A DNA stretch of 64,000 nt from assembly GCF_027409185.1 (NCBI RefSeq), contig NC_084468.1, positions 103,974,001-104,038,000 on the forward strand, given 5' to 3'. Below, one piece after another: positions 1 through 10,213 of this stretch (its first letter is position 1; every line of letters begins with the position of its first letter). The notes below the pieces were generated by a model. That model saw nothing but the letters and a program-made list of their open reading frames with translations. It was not told the DNA's origin and made no database searches. The stretch comes from Cynocephalus volans (taxonomy: Eukaryota; Chordata; Mammalia; Dermoptera; Cynocephalidae). The position numbers were made by a program, and so were the translations under genes.

Positions 1-189
1 TATTTTTGAAAAAAGCAGAAGAGTTCATACAACGTTATTTGTAATAGTGAAAAAAACTGAAAGAACCCCAATGATCAATAAAGAAATTGTTAAATTTTTT
101 TTAAAAAGAGAGAAGTCCAAATTAGATTTACATGCTATGAAAGAAATCTCTGGCTTGAGTGATGGTTTGGAGAAAGGCACTATTGGAAC

Positions 190-1050
190 GAGAGATAATA
201 GTTAAGAGACCATTTTAGTAAGCCAGACGAGAGATGGACGGCTTGAACAAGGAGAGTGACAGGAGACAGAAAGGAGGAAGCAGGTAGGAAAGATGTGTAC
301 GATTATTTACTCCAAAAGGATGCGGGAGACCAATCAGATTAAGGAAGGCAAAAGGGAGAGAATTTTCTTTAAACAGTGAAAGTTTCTGATGGGGATCACT
401 AAATAAACAATGCACGTGATGAGATATGGAATGCCAGAAAAAATAGGTTTCTATGAGAGAATACTGAATTTTTTTGGACATGATGAGTTTGATGTGCCTA
501 AGTAAACAGGTGGGTAATTGGAAATATGGGTCTGGACCTTAGGAGAGACATCTGGGCTGCAGAAATAGATCTGAGAGACAAGCGTTTCGTGTGGAATGAT
601 GACAGCTCGGGGAAAAATCTAGAGTGGGAGAATAGAGGTGAAGATAGAACACAGGGAGAAACAGCAGCACTTAAGCATCATACAGAAGAAGGAGGGCTCC
701 TTTGAAAGAGATCCAGAAAGCAGCCAAGAAAAGCAACAAAAGGATAGTGTCATTGAAACCAAAGGACAACAGAATTTTGTAAAAATGAGAGCAGTAAACA
801 GCGTCAAATACAAAAGAGGACAGACAGGTCAGGGTCTACTGCAATCAGTAATAATAGGAGGACACCACTAACCCTGGTGAGAGAGGTGGAAGGTTGGGTG
901 GGGTGACCCATGGAGGGAAAGAAAGGCAAGGGCAGAGGGTCTCTGAATAGGGTGAGTACTTTCTTGAGAAGATGGCTGTGAAGAGAGGAAGGAAGGGTGA
1001 ATTATTCTGAGTGTTATACTTAGGTGTGTATGAGAGTGTTGTTTGCTTTC
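190..1050 (-). mobile_element. L2 LINE remnant (ORF2 and 3' part), reverse orientation
   Basis: Read on the minus strand, the stretch near 245-210 encodes remains of the L2 reverse transcriptase thumb (a LVQA..ISRLDYC-like phrase). The following bases on the plus strand (GAGACATCTGGGCTGCAGA near 545) match the remembered reverse-complement L2 consensus. Old and heavily mutated; the boundaries are approximate. It lies in SEC24D intron 2. Confidence 0.6.
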
Positions 1051-1061
1051 CTGAGGGACCC

Positions 1062-1280
1062 AGGTATGATTCCTGACTCGACTACATGCCAACTCTGTGA
1101 CCTTGGACAAGTCATATTATTTCAGACATTCAGTTTTCTTAGCTGCAAAAGAGGGCTAATAATCTACTGCAGAGCATTGTAGGAGGATTAAATAAGATCA
1201 TACACATAAAGCTTTAGGACCAGTTTTTGATATGTGGTAAGCACCCAAAAAAGAGTAATTTATAATTATCATTATGTATA
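1062..1280 (+). mobile_element. MIR SINE remnant
   Basis: Core phrases TGTGACCTTGGACAAGTCA, GCAAAAGAGGGCTAATAAT and GATTAAATAAGATCATACA follow the MIR order. In SEC24D intron 2. Confidence 0.75.
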
Positions 1281-2622
1281 AATGCTGAGGATGAATGAAC
1301 CACAAACAGAAACTGAAAAAAGATAGGGTAATGGTTCCTACAGGATCCAAGGAGGCAAGATTATAAATGATGGGGAGGATTGGCCCTAAACAAGAGGAGG
1401 AATGCCTCACCTGAAGGTCTTTAAAAATTTGGAGGAGACTAAATCATAAGACTAAATCATAACAGGAAATTCACAATTTCAGAGCATCTTCTACAGCAAA
1501 CTGCATGTGGTCACTAACATAAAGCCTCCCTGCAAAGCTTTCCTCAGCCCTTGCTGACTGTCCTCTGTACATGCTACTCAGTGCAGCCAGGATCTAGATA
1601 TATGAGCTAGTCCCAGTGAGCCCTAGGAGTTACTCATTGATTTATATATGGCCCATTTCCACAATGGATTGTCATTATACATAAATGATTTATCATTTGT
1701 CTAGGACCAATCCTCCCCATAACATTAATAATCTTGCCTTTCTGGATCCTACAGAAACCATTAACCCATCTTTCTCCAGTTTCTCTCTGTCTGGTGGTTT
1801 ATTCCTCCTCAGCATTTATATATAGTGATACATCCATTGTGTGGATTTGAGTTGAACTCCCCAGTATTCTCTCAGGAGCCTAGGAACTGTCTCACCCAAA
1901 TATTTTCAGGGAATTTGGGACCATCAGATCTGAAAAGAGCTATTATTAGCTTCATCCCTGTCTCCTGAAGTTTGGTCCCTCTCTTTGATAAAAAGGAGTC
2001 AGTCGACCTCATGGTGTCAACTGTCATCAGAAGGATATTTGTCAGTCCCACTCCATTACTCCTTTTTTCCCCACCTCTGCCCCTAAAGCCAAGATTCTCT
2101 GCTGGGTGCTATATTTTAAAGCAACCAATATTGTTCAATAATGATTTCAAGAAAAGGTCATGTTTTTCTTGTTATTATTACCAGTGCATAACCTTTAGTA
2201 TGCAAATCTAACAGTACTTTTCCAGTATCAAAATTGATTTTATAATATTATTATCCAAACCACCTTAGTGCATATATATATATATTATATATATATGTAA
2301 AATTCATTTTTTATTGAGTGTTTACAATAACCTCACACCACTAATTAACAGCAAGAACAAGTCTAACAGTAAAAATAAAACACTCAGGAAAGCTTTTTTT
2401 GTTTTAGTCTATATTCAAAAACCAATCTTGTATTCCATGCAATAACCAAACTGGTGATACAGGTTTCTGCTATTAGAGCCTTTTCCAAATGATCCTATAA
2501 TATCAAGCCATTGTATCATATAATGATCAATCAACGCTTTCAAAGCTCCTCTTTCAGAATATCTTATGTTTCTGAGCCTGAGTAGCAAATAATCAGATAC
2601 ATGTCAAAATAATGCACTTTAC
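1281..2622. other. SEC24D intron 2, no further feature recognised apart from a TA repeat
   Basis: AT-rich intronic sequence. No coding exon, RNA gene or clear transposon was seen, apart from a (TA)n run at about 2271-2297. Confidence 0.5.
2271..2297. repeat. (TA)n microsatellite
   Basis: Imperfect alternating TA run interrupted by TATTATAT, in SEC24D intron 2. Confidence 0.85.
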
Positions 2623-2740
2623 CTGGGGGAGAAGCTGCGTGTGACGGATCCCCATAGTGCCCGTAATGAGGTGGTGAAAGGCCTATTCCAGGCTGGGACT
2701 GAGAATAGGGGGGTGTAGCCACATAACCTTGTTGACTCAT
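2623..2740 (-). CDS. SEC24D: SEC24D first coding exon, N-terminal 39 codons plus 1 nt
   Basis: SEC24D is a cargo-binding subunit of the COPII coat and pairs with SEC23 on ER exit sites. The exon encodes the start of the protein, beginning [14 protein letters not shown] and continuing through a Gly/Pro/Tyr-rich stretch with [15 protein letters not shown]. This matches mammalian SEC24D as I remember it, apart from a few substitutions (for example Ser15 and Ala36). It is the start of the disordered Pro-rich N-terminus, so none of the zinc-finger, trunk, helical or gelsolin-like domains are here. The reading frame runs from the ATG at 2740-2738 and ends 1 nt into codon 40 (Gly), a phase-1 junction. 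The donor is CAG|GTAAAG with the exon ending at 2623. The start is clear because it opens the known protein and follows an acceptor at 2782-2783. The rest of the protein is encoded outside the window. Confidence 0.95.
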
Positions 2741-2781
2741 TATGAAAATATCATTCCAAAGGACAGTTCTACAAAATAACC
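2623..2781 (-). other. SEC24D: SEC24D exon 2 with 41 nt of 5' UTR
   Basis: The acceptor on the minus strand is a T-rich tract ending TTGCAG, with the AG at 2783-2782, so the exon starts at 2781. The 41 nt from 2781 to 2741 are untranslated, and the ATG follows at 2740. The exon is 159 bp and ends with a consensus donor. Both splice sites agree with standard rules, and the phase-1 end agrees with the remembered SEC24D protein. Confidence 0.85.
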
Positions 2782-3669
2782 CTGCAACAGAAAAACAAAA
2801 AACATGTCAACAAGAGGGTTTTAGTCACTTAATGCTATTAAAAATATAAACACTGTTAATAAGTTCTTCTGATGGTTTGAGGAAAAGTACAATTATCAGG
2901 TACATGAGACATCTTCATATCATACAATATATCATATCATTATTCCCTAAAAAGGCTCTTTGGAACACAGTAAATCACTTCCACAGTTCTTGGCAAATTC
3001 TCAGGCGTGAAACCTGAATAACAACTGCCAAACACTTTTTCACTGGAAGCCTGAAGTGTTTCACAGGTAGTCTCTGATAAGGAATCCTACTATTTTGTGC
3101 TTTTGGTTTCCATTGCCACATCTCAGCACAAAGCACACCATGCCATTCAATTGACTGACCACAACTGTCAGTAGGCTACAATCAGATGTCTTATGACTTG
3201 TGTCTTTCTAGTGCTCTTCTAATTAGCAATTTTAATCTAGTAGCTAGAACAAAGAGTAATCATAGCCCAACATATATAGCAGAAGATAAAGTTGATAATG
3301 GATTTATTGTATAAGTCATAATTAGACCAAGCCAGGTGGCAACTATAACCATTTGAGAGTTGTCAGTGGTTTCTCAAAGATGACAGAATTTCTTTCTGAT
3401 CTAAGTGATATCACACCTCTACAAACATATGCACCTATATTTAAGGACCTAAGAAAAAAAGCATAATTTCATATGTGTGTAGGCAGACACATTCACAAAT
3501 ATAACACAACCATCTTGATTCTACTCAGAACCCAAACATCAATTTGCTTTAAATTTTCCATTTTTTCCAGGTTTTCACAAAATAAGAGACATTTCATAGG
3601 ACTGACTATTTTCAAAAAACATTTTATAACAAGATAGAAAATGCTCTGAATCCTAGCATGAGAAGTGAG

Positions 3670-3815
3670 TTTTCGTTCCCTGTCTGCCAATATTCAGCTG
3701 TGTGACACGGAATAAGCTGAAAAACCTCTCTGGGCCTCTATTCCCTCTTTTAGAAAATGAAGCCCCCAAGAGCCTTTCCAGATATAAAACAATAATTCTA
3801 CAATTTCTCTCCAGT
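3670..3815 (+). mobile_element. MIR-family SINE remnant
   Basis: Phrases CAGCTGTGTGACACGG, ACCTCTCTGGGCCTCTATT and CCTTTCCAGATATAAAACA follow the MIR/MIR3 consensus order. In SEC24D intron 1. Confidence 0.65.
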
Positions 3816-4330
3816 TTCTTCACCCAGCACCGGCATATTCTTCCTTTTGTTCTTTTATTTGCTGCCTCTGAAGGTAGAAGATTGTTACTCCCTGCTGACT
3901 TAGAATCTGTCCATATTCAGGAAAGGTATTTCCAATATAAAATGTGAAGCCTAAACTTTTTGGTTTGGTTTCTTATATTAAACTACAAGTTTCCAAAATA
4001 AAAGTGACGGAGTAAAAGTATTGTAAGATCATCTTCTGCTCCTTGGACAGGAGAACTAAAAAGAGGAGAGAGGCAGGCAGAGGCCTCTGGTCCACTTTGT
4101 TCCTGACAACACTTATTCCCTCCTCCCACTTAGCAGACAGAGACGTGGCAGCCTGAGCTTTGGTCCAGCTCATCCAACCAAGCACATTTAGGAAGTCAGC
4201 AGCACGCACACCCCTAAGCGGCAGCCTGTTGCTGAGCGACAGAAAAGAAAGGCAGAGATGCTCACCCCCAAGAGCAGGAAGCTCTTGACTGGCCCTGCGA
4301 GGAATTTGCTTCCTCATGCAACCTAGTTTG

Positions 4331-4338
4331 CCACGTCA
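4331..4338 (-). promoter_or_regulatory. Second TGACGTGG motif, SEC24D intron 1
   Basis: Same octamer, same strand and same 14-base context (TGCCACGTCAAACT on the plus strand) as the promoter copy about 0.8 kb away. It lies just outside the CpG-rich block, within what would be intron 1. Confidence 0.4.
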
Positions 4339-5139
4339 AACTTCCTCACATACAGAACCAAGTTACAGAAACCTGACTCAGCTTCTAGCGGCGACATGGC
4401 AGAAAGCCACTTGGCATGAGCAGGCCTAGGATCGAAATCTGGGGACTCCAATCCCAGAACGGCCCCCAGTCCACTGTCATCCGGCAATTAGAGCCAAGGT
4501 GCGCTTCTCACCCTTGAAGAAGTTCAGATTTGGCCAAATCAGGTTCACTATCAGGATATCCCTAAGCTTAAAGATACAGTTGCCATTTTTACTATGAACA
4601 TTTCGAACGCTCCCTTCCTCCAAGAAAGAGAAAATTAAGTTGATGCGGAGACGAGACCCCGCTGGCAGTGGCACTGGGATACCGTGGCTACTGAAGACCC
4701 TGCCCAAGCACTTCCAAGAACAACGGCGGGGGCTGGAGCGGGTAAAAATGCCCACGCCCACCTACCCCCCTTCCCGCCCCATTATTAAACCGCACTAAAA
4801 GTCTAAAGGAGCAAAGGACGGGGTCTCCTCCCGCTACCCCCGCCACCGGTGAGCATCCAGCTTCGCTGCACCCCTCCCCCGGGCCGCGCACCGCTCCCCA
4901 CTCCAGCTGCGCCCGGGGAGGGGCTGTCCCGCCGCCGCGTCGGGGCCGGGCGCGGCATTACCTAGTCCCCGCTCCCGCACGCCTCCGGGCTTCCGAGAGC
5001 CTCTGGCTGTGCTCCGAGTGCCGGTTGCCCTCGAGGACCCAGCTCCCGCTGCGGCCGCTGCTCCCGCCGCGCCCTTTCCCCGGCCGGGTGTCCCCACACG
5101 CTGGTCTCACGCACCTAGTTGTAGCTGGGCTGGGAACTG

Positions 5140-5147
5140 CCACGTCA
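5140..5147 (-). promoter_or_regulatory. UPRE/CRE-like motif TGACGTGG in the SEC24D promoter
   Basis: The minus strand reads TGACGTGG, which is the core recognised by ATF6, XBP1 and CREB3L-type bZIP factors. ER-stress control of COPII genes is established in general. That this site is used is inference. A 14-base stretch containing it (5138-5151) is repeated exactly at 4329-4342. Confidence 0.5.
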
Positions 5148-5208
5148 AACTCTCTCCCGGCTGCGCGCCCCCGGCGCCGAGCCTCGGACCGGCCGTCGCG
5201 CTCCCGCC

Positions 5209-5220
5209 TGCGCACGCGCA
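5209..5220. promoter_or_regulatory. NRF1-type palindromic site TGCGCACGCGCA
   Basis: A perfect match to the NRF1 consensus YGCGCAYGCGCR, in the core of the CpG island. NRF1 sites are typical of TATA-less housekeeping promoters. Use is inferred. Confidence 0.6.
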
Positions 5221-5237
5221 CAGGCACCGGCAGCGGC

Positions 5238-5249
5238 GGGGGCGGGGCC
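5238..5249 (+). promoter_or_regulatory. GC box (Sp/KLF type) GGGGGCGGGGCC
   Basis: Consensus GC box about 20 bp from the NRF1-type site, within the SEC24D promoter block. Confidence 0.5.
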
Positions 5250-5434
5250 ACCAAGCCTGGTGGGTGTGCTGGCCGCGCTTGCTCCCTGTTTTCTCTTTTT
5301 GCCTTTTTCCGCTCCTTTTCTTTTCTTTTCCCCTCACCCCTCCTCCAACAGGTCAAAGACTTTCACGTCGCTGCTAAATCAGAGCAGTACGTTCACCGCG
5401 GAACCCCGTAGGAAGGAGGGGAGCGTGTATAAAG

Positions 5435-5740
5435 GGTTCATTCATTCTTCCATTCAACAGGTTGCAGTTCCAGCTATTCATTCATAACATATTACCCGAT
5501 TCACTATATTTCAGGTACCGCACTGCCGATACATGCGGCAAAGTACACGATCCCGGACTTCAAGGAAATAACAGTTTAAAGGCGATTCTGGCACGTGTAC
5601 ACGGACAATTAGATGACGCACTCGTGCAGTGCACTACCCAGGAAGGAACGCCCAAAGCAGCCCGGCAGCGAGTAGAAGAGGGGGCGGGAAAGACGTCCCA
5701 ACTGGAAGTATGGGAAGAGGTCTCTCCATTAAAGCTGGGG
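5435..5740 (-). mobile_element. L2 3'-end remnant adjoining the SEC24D promoter, CpG-retaining
   Basis: The plus strand starts TTCATTCATTC..CCATTCAACAG and continues with equivalents of the reversed L2 3' end (AAGGAAATAACAGTTTAA, GTACACGGACAATTAGATG, CGCACTCGTGCAGTGC). Unusually for a repeat this old, many CpGs remain, as expected if the segment is unmethylated in the germ line beside a CpG island. Confidence 0.6.
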
Positions 5741-7774
5741 TTGCTAGAGCTCTGTGTACTCCTTCAATATATGTCTACATATTTCTCTCTGTGAGGTAGG
5801 ATGGTGATCCCACCCCAAAACAGAAATCTCCACACGTAAAAGCAGCCTTTTACCCCTCGTATTGCCAGAAACAGTTGAGAAATAAAGGCAACCTATGTGA
5901 GACCTGGAACTTGACTATCTTGCCCTAAAATCAGGACCATATGGCTGGTTTTCCGTCATCCCCCACTGCTAAATAGAAAGGCCTTCAGCCAACCCTAGCT
6001 TTGGTGTAGCTACCACGTTGTCAACCTTACAAAATAAAGTCATCCCAGTGTTTTTGTTTTCAAAGTGTTACTTTCTTCTGGGTTACAAGAAAATAAAAGC
6101 TACTTAACAAACACCTTTACTGCCCTTCGGGTATTAATACCTTTAACGCCTGAACTGCCTAGGTAAAAACTTACATAGGGATGTTTCTACTGCTGAGATG
6201 CTATATTAATTGTGAAAGAATTTTAAGTCATTTCAGTGCTGAGTATTTATGGTTCCTTTCCCTACTTTTAAAAGATTTTAAGGTGGGATGTCCTGCCTAC
6301 ATACATCCAGCTTCAACACTGGTCAGGTTTGAAAATCCACGTTGAAAATTTCGTTTTTAATTGCATTTTATGTTCTCAATATGATGAAAAGCGTGGAGGT
6401 TTACAAGTTTTGTCCTGTGTTGAAGCAGTACAGCATGTAAGAGCAATGAAAGAAGTTGGCATGTCACAGCTATGTCGCAGAGAGAGTGACAACTATGACA
6501 CAAAAATAGGAAAGAGTAGAGTCAGTTGGAAACGGTCACACCACGTGATGACCTAGTTGGCTTGTTGTTCATATAAAGCCCCTAGATTTGAATTGTAAAT
6601 TCATCCTCACCTTTTGCTCAGAAACCAAACATCTGGGACCAGGACAAACAATTTGTGTTTTCAGTTCTGAGACAGTTTTAAATTCATAAATGTTAAAGCT
6701 GGATGGGAAATTAGAGATAGTATTCAACTCAATATTCAGTGAAGACTGAATTCAATCCAATCATTTATTAATAGTTTAATAAACTGAAGCTTATTCAGAA
6801 AACAAAAATGACTTAATAGTCCTAGTTAGTTGGAAGTCATGTCTTCTGATTCTAATTTCAAAGGTCTTTTCACCTCCCTATGTAATTTTCCTTTTCATAC
6901 TACTCTTATTTGTAATTCTCTATTAACTAATTCTGTCTTTTTCTACTGTGAATGCCTTATATTAAAGATCTCAGATAACTAAAATATTAGCTGACCACAC
7001 AGTTCTACCAGCAATTGGAGTTACTAATTACAAATCTCATTTTCATATGAAATGGCCTTCTGGTCTTGGTTTGCCTCCCTTGTGCTGGCCCCAAGTGCCC
7101 ATCCCTTAATTGACCAATACCTGACCTTATTCCTATGGTTGGGTCACTGGCCTTCACCAGACAAGGTCAGCCTGGATTCCCAGCCTGCCTTGGTGTGAGC
7201 TGTCCTGTTGCCACCTGCGCTCAACCTCTGATGTTCCGTATGTGATTAACTTGGTCACCCAGGTAACCATACCCTAATTGAAAAGTGAGGTCACAGAGAA
7301 TGCCCCTGTGCTGGGGTTCTGTGTTCTTTAGGGTATTTCTAACTTTAAAATGAAAAGAAAGCAGAGAGTCAACTATGCATAAGACTATGTAGAAAGAGAA
7401 GGAATTCTCTGATGATACTCAGGGTTCCTTCTAATTGGGAGCCTTTTGAAGGTCAGAACTATGATGCTCTAAGCTTTTATGTAACTTAAAAAGTTTGGAG
7501 GTTTCTGATTCCAAAGCTGAAAACAGTTTTAATAAGGTTTATTTTTTTAAAAATTAAAAATGGCCAAACCTGAAATATTTTAAATACCCGAAAGCACAGT
7601 AAATAAGGCGAATTTAAATGGGGGTTTGGGGAAGGATACATAGTAGGCAAAGCTGAGCAGCAACTACTAACAGTAATGACAGAGTACAAAAGTTCATCAA
7701 GGCCCAATTCCAGGATGTTTCTAGAATTACTATTTGAATAGCTGGAATATCTTGCTCTGAGTAGACTATGTCAC
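5741..7774. other. Intergenic sequence, nothing recognised
   Basis: No supportable gene, RNA or well-matched repeat. Short open frames here look like chance. Confidence 0.5.
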
Positions 7775-7867
7775 TTATAACTTAAGCCACAGAGTGGGCA
7801 ATGTGACATCACATTGCCAATTCAAATTGACAGGTTTGAATCCTGACAGTATCACTTACTACTATCT
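7775..7867 (+). mobile_element. MIR 5' fragment
   Basis: GGTTTGAATCCTGACAGTAT and CACTTACTACTATCTGC correspond to the MIR phrase 'ttcaaatcctggctctgccacttactagctg'-like region. It abuts an L2 remnant. Confidence 0.5.
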
Positions 7868-9200
7868 GCAAATTTTATTTATTCAACAAGTGTTTATTAA
7901 GTACCTACTATAAGCTGGATACTGTACTAAGCACTGTGAGTAGAAAGTCGGATGAGACACTGCCCTAGCTGTCAAGAGTTCATGGAATAGTAGAGATCAA
8001 GAAACTATGGTGCATGGGTACTATCTTGGCCCCTACCTGTTTTCATGTAGCCTTTGAGCTAAGAATTGTATTTATATTTTTAAATAGTTGGAAAAAATCA
8101 AAAGAACAATATTTTGTAATGCATAAAAATTATATGAAATTCAAATTTCAGTATCCATAAAGTTTTCTGGGAACATGCTCATGTTTTTTATTATCCATGA
8201 GATAATAAAATTATTATCTTATAAACAACTACTAAGAGTAGTTGTGACAGAGACCACAGGCTTGCAAAAACTAAAATATATACCACCAAGACCTTTACAG
8301 AAAAAGTTTGCCAACCCCTGGTCTGGTAGGACCTACAGTTACAATATAGTTATCATTCTACGAGGAGACAGAGGTTGCCATGGGAATATCTAAGAAGGCA
8401 CACTTAACCCAAACTTGGAAAGTGATATATCTCCCTGGTGGAGGTGACACCTGAGCTGGGGCCCTGAAGACAGGAATAAATGAGGCCAAAAAAGGGGTGA
8501 AGGGCAGTAGGAATAGCATGAATTAGTCAAGGAAGATGAGGAGCTTGGGGCATTCTGAGGAGGTTAGCAGTCCAGAAGAGCTTGAACGTGGCTTTCCAGA
8601 GGAGGGTGCAGAGGAATGAGATCCAGCAGGTAGGCTAGGGTAGCTCCTGGTCCCTGGAAGGCACTGGAAAGGCAATGAAAGATTTTAATCATGGGCATGA
8701 CACAATACATTTTTTTTTCCAGAAAGATCAGTCTGGAGTTAGTAAAAGGATGAAGGAAAAGAAGGGGCAAGTAATGGAGTGAAAACCAGTTAGGACACTG
8801 TCAGCTAAAATCCCAGTGAGAAAACAAAGTGGTCCAAGTAAAGGTGAGGATGGGAGGTCGGATGGAGAGGATAGACCAGTTGAAAAGAGGTTTATAAGGT
8901 GGATCAGTAGGAATGGATACAAAAAAATAGGGAAAGAGGGGAAGAATAAGGACCACCACTCCCAGATTTTTGACCTGGCAGAATTGGTAGATAAATGATA
9001 GAGCTACTTAAGAGGTTAGGGAATCAGGAACAAGTACAGATATGGGGAGGGGATGGGTTCACTTTGGGGTAAATTTGTTTAGAGGTATCTGTGGGACATC
9101 TGAGTGGAGATGTCCAATCACCTGTTGGATTTATATGTCTGGAGCTATGGGAGGGATCTGAACTGGAAATAAGAGAAGGCAGTTGGTAATGAAGATTTCA
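7868..9200 (-). mobile_element. Long L2 LINE remnant, reverse orientation, with nested hAT element
   Basis: Begins with the reversed L2 3' end (TTATTCAACAAGTGTTTATT, AAGTACCTACTATAAGCTGG). It resumes after a nested DNA transposon (about 8165-8322) with GTGGAGGTGACACCTGAGCT, ATCAGTCTGGAGTTAGTA and GACATCTGAGTGGAGATGTC. The last parts correspond to L2 ORF2. Chance open frames in it, such as 8816-8998 on the plus strand, are not genes. Confidence 0.7.
8165..8322 (+). mobile_element. hAT-Charlie-type non-autonomous DNA transposon, 3' half
   Basis: GTAGTTGTGACAGAGACC and TTTACAGAAAAAGTTTGCCA followed by ACCCCTGG are the 3' half of a common mammalian family whose 5' half appears at 34872-35065. 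It is inserted within the L2 remnant. Confidence 0.65.
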
Positions 9201-9204
9201 AAAT

Positions 9205-9580
9205 CAGTCTTGCAAACAAGATTGGGCTCTGCAGTCAGACCAAGTCATGATTTCTGGTTCTGCCACCTACTAGCTGTGTGTACCCTCTCTTTTTTTTTTT
9301 TTTTTGTCTTTTTTGAGACCGGCCACACTGCGCTCAGCCAGTGAGTGCACCGGCCATCCCTATATAGGATCCAAACGGGCGGCAGGAGCGCTGCTGCGCT
9401 CCCAGCGCCGCACCTGCCCGAGTACGCCGCGGGGCCGGCCCCTATGTGTGTACCCTCTCTAAACCTCAGTGTCCTCATCTGTAAAAATGGGAGGAATAAC
9501 CTGAAATGTTGTTGGGATTAAATGAAATAATACAGGTAAATCTCTGTACAGTTTGGCACATCATAAGTGCTCAATAATGT
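9205..9580 (+). mobile_element. MIR SINE, split by a younger SINE
   Basis: GTTCTGCCACCTACTAGCTG lies before the insertion, and AAACCTCAGTGTCCTCATC, GATTAAATGAAATAATACAG and TAAGTGCTCAATAATGTT lie after it. Removing the insert at 9291-9460 restores a continuous MIR. Confidence 0.85.
9291..9444 (-). mobile_element. tRNA-derived dimeric SINE (colugo-type, GC-rich variant)
   Basis: A poly-T run on the left is the reversed A-tail, and the GGGGCCGGC head lies at 9444. It contains the internal GGATCCTATATAGG joint and the CTCACTGGCTGAGC second unit. An exact 16-bp target duplication TGTGTGTACCCTCTCT flanks it at 9275-9290 and 9445-9460. It is inserted in a MIR. Confidence 0.9.
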
Positions 9581-9719
9581 TATAATGATGGCATCATCAT
9601 CATAATCACCATTATTAATAGCATGTATGTCATAAATGAAGCCATATAAGTCTAAAGATGAAACCCCAGGCAACCCCAAAATGGATATACTTTCTTTCTT
9701 TCTTTTTTTTTTTTTTTTG

Positions 9720-10213
9720 GTGTATGACCACAATAACAGACAGAAATTTAGAAAATTCACAAATGTGTGGAAATTAAACAACAATCTCCTAAATAAACAA
9801 TAGGTAAAAAGAAAAATCACAGGGAAAGTAGAGAGTACCTTGAGATAAAAGTCAAAGCGCAACCTATCAAAATTCATAGGATGCAGGGTTCATGCAGTGC
9901 TTAGAGGAAAATTTATGCTTGTAAACACGTATATTAGAATTAAGAAAAATCTCAAATCGATAATGTAAACATCTACCTTAAAAAAAATAGAAAAAAGAGC
10001 AAACTAAACCAAAAGCAAAAATAAATAGGAAATAACAAAGATTACAACAGAAATATATGAAATAGAGAATTAGAAAACATTAGAGAAAAACAACAAAACC
10101 AAGAGTTGATTCTTTAAAAAGATCAACAAATTTGCAAACCTTTATGTAGACTAAGAAAAAAAGAGAGAAAACCGAAATTACTAAAATCAGAAATAAAGCG
10201 GGGGCATTATTAC
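9720..10213 (+). mobile_element. L1 ORF2 fragment, forward orientation
   Basis: A-rich sense-strand L1 ORF2 sequence such as ACCAAGAGTTGATTCTTTAA, GATCAACAAATTTGC and AAAATCAGAAATAAAG. It is preceded by a T-rich run at 9692-9718 and joins an oppositely oriented L1 segment at about 10,214. Not coding. Confidence 0.75.

Larger units (their letters stand above)
2782..4730. other. SEC24D intron 1, mostly unassigned
   Basis: Non-coding sequence between exon 2 and the promoter block. A MIR copy lies at about 3670-3815 and a TGACGTGG motif at 4331-4338. Nothing else is recognised. Confidence 0.6.
1..5160 (-). other. SEC24D: SEC24D gene, 5' portion (exon 1 region, intron 1, exon 2, part of intron 2)
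   Basis: The minus strand from the GC-rich promoter to the left edge is the 5' end of SEC24D. This is supported by the first coding exon at 2623-2781 and a CpG-rich promoter upstream of it at about 4,730-5,270. Intron 1 runs from about 4,961 (or about 5,114, depending on which exon 1 donor is used) down to 2782. Positions below 2623 are intron 2. The rest of the gene lies beyond the left edge. The extent of exon 1 is an inference because no transcript evidence is available. Confidence 0.85.
4730..5270 (-). promoter_or_regulatory. SEC24D: SEC24D CpG-island promoter and non-coding exon 1 region
   Basis: About 540 bp that are very GC- and CpG-rich, in contrast to the AT-rich flanks, and without a convincing TATA box on the minus strand. 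It contains a perfect NRF1-type site (5209-5220), a GC box (5238-5249) and a TGACGTGG motif (5140-5147). Two good minus-strand donors lie in it: GACTAG|GTAATG with the exon ending at 4962, and AACTAG|GTGCGTGAG with the exon ending at 5115. One or both may close a non-coding exon 1. The exact start of transcription cannot be read from the sequence. Open reading frames in this block in several frames are best explained by base composition. Confidence 0.8.

Noticed and set aside
4834-5411. Several overlapping open frames of 75-132 codons on both strands in the CpG island
   Set aside because: High GC content removes stops in all frames; the products are Arg/Gly/Ala/Pro-rich, with no domain, and the block fits a promoter with non-coding exon 1.
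5429-5436. TATAAAGG as a divergent plus-strand promoter
   Set aside because: It sits at the edge of an L2 remnant with no recognisable downstream exon; no independent support.
8816-8998. A 60-codon Lys/Gly-rich plus-strand frame
   Set aside because: It lies inside a reversed L2 remnant and has no domain.
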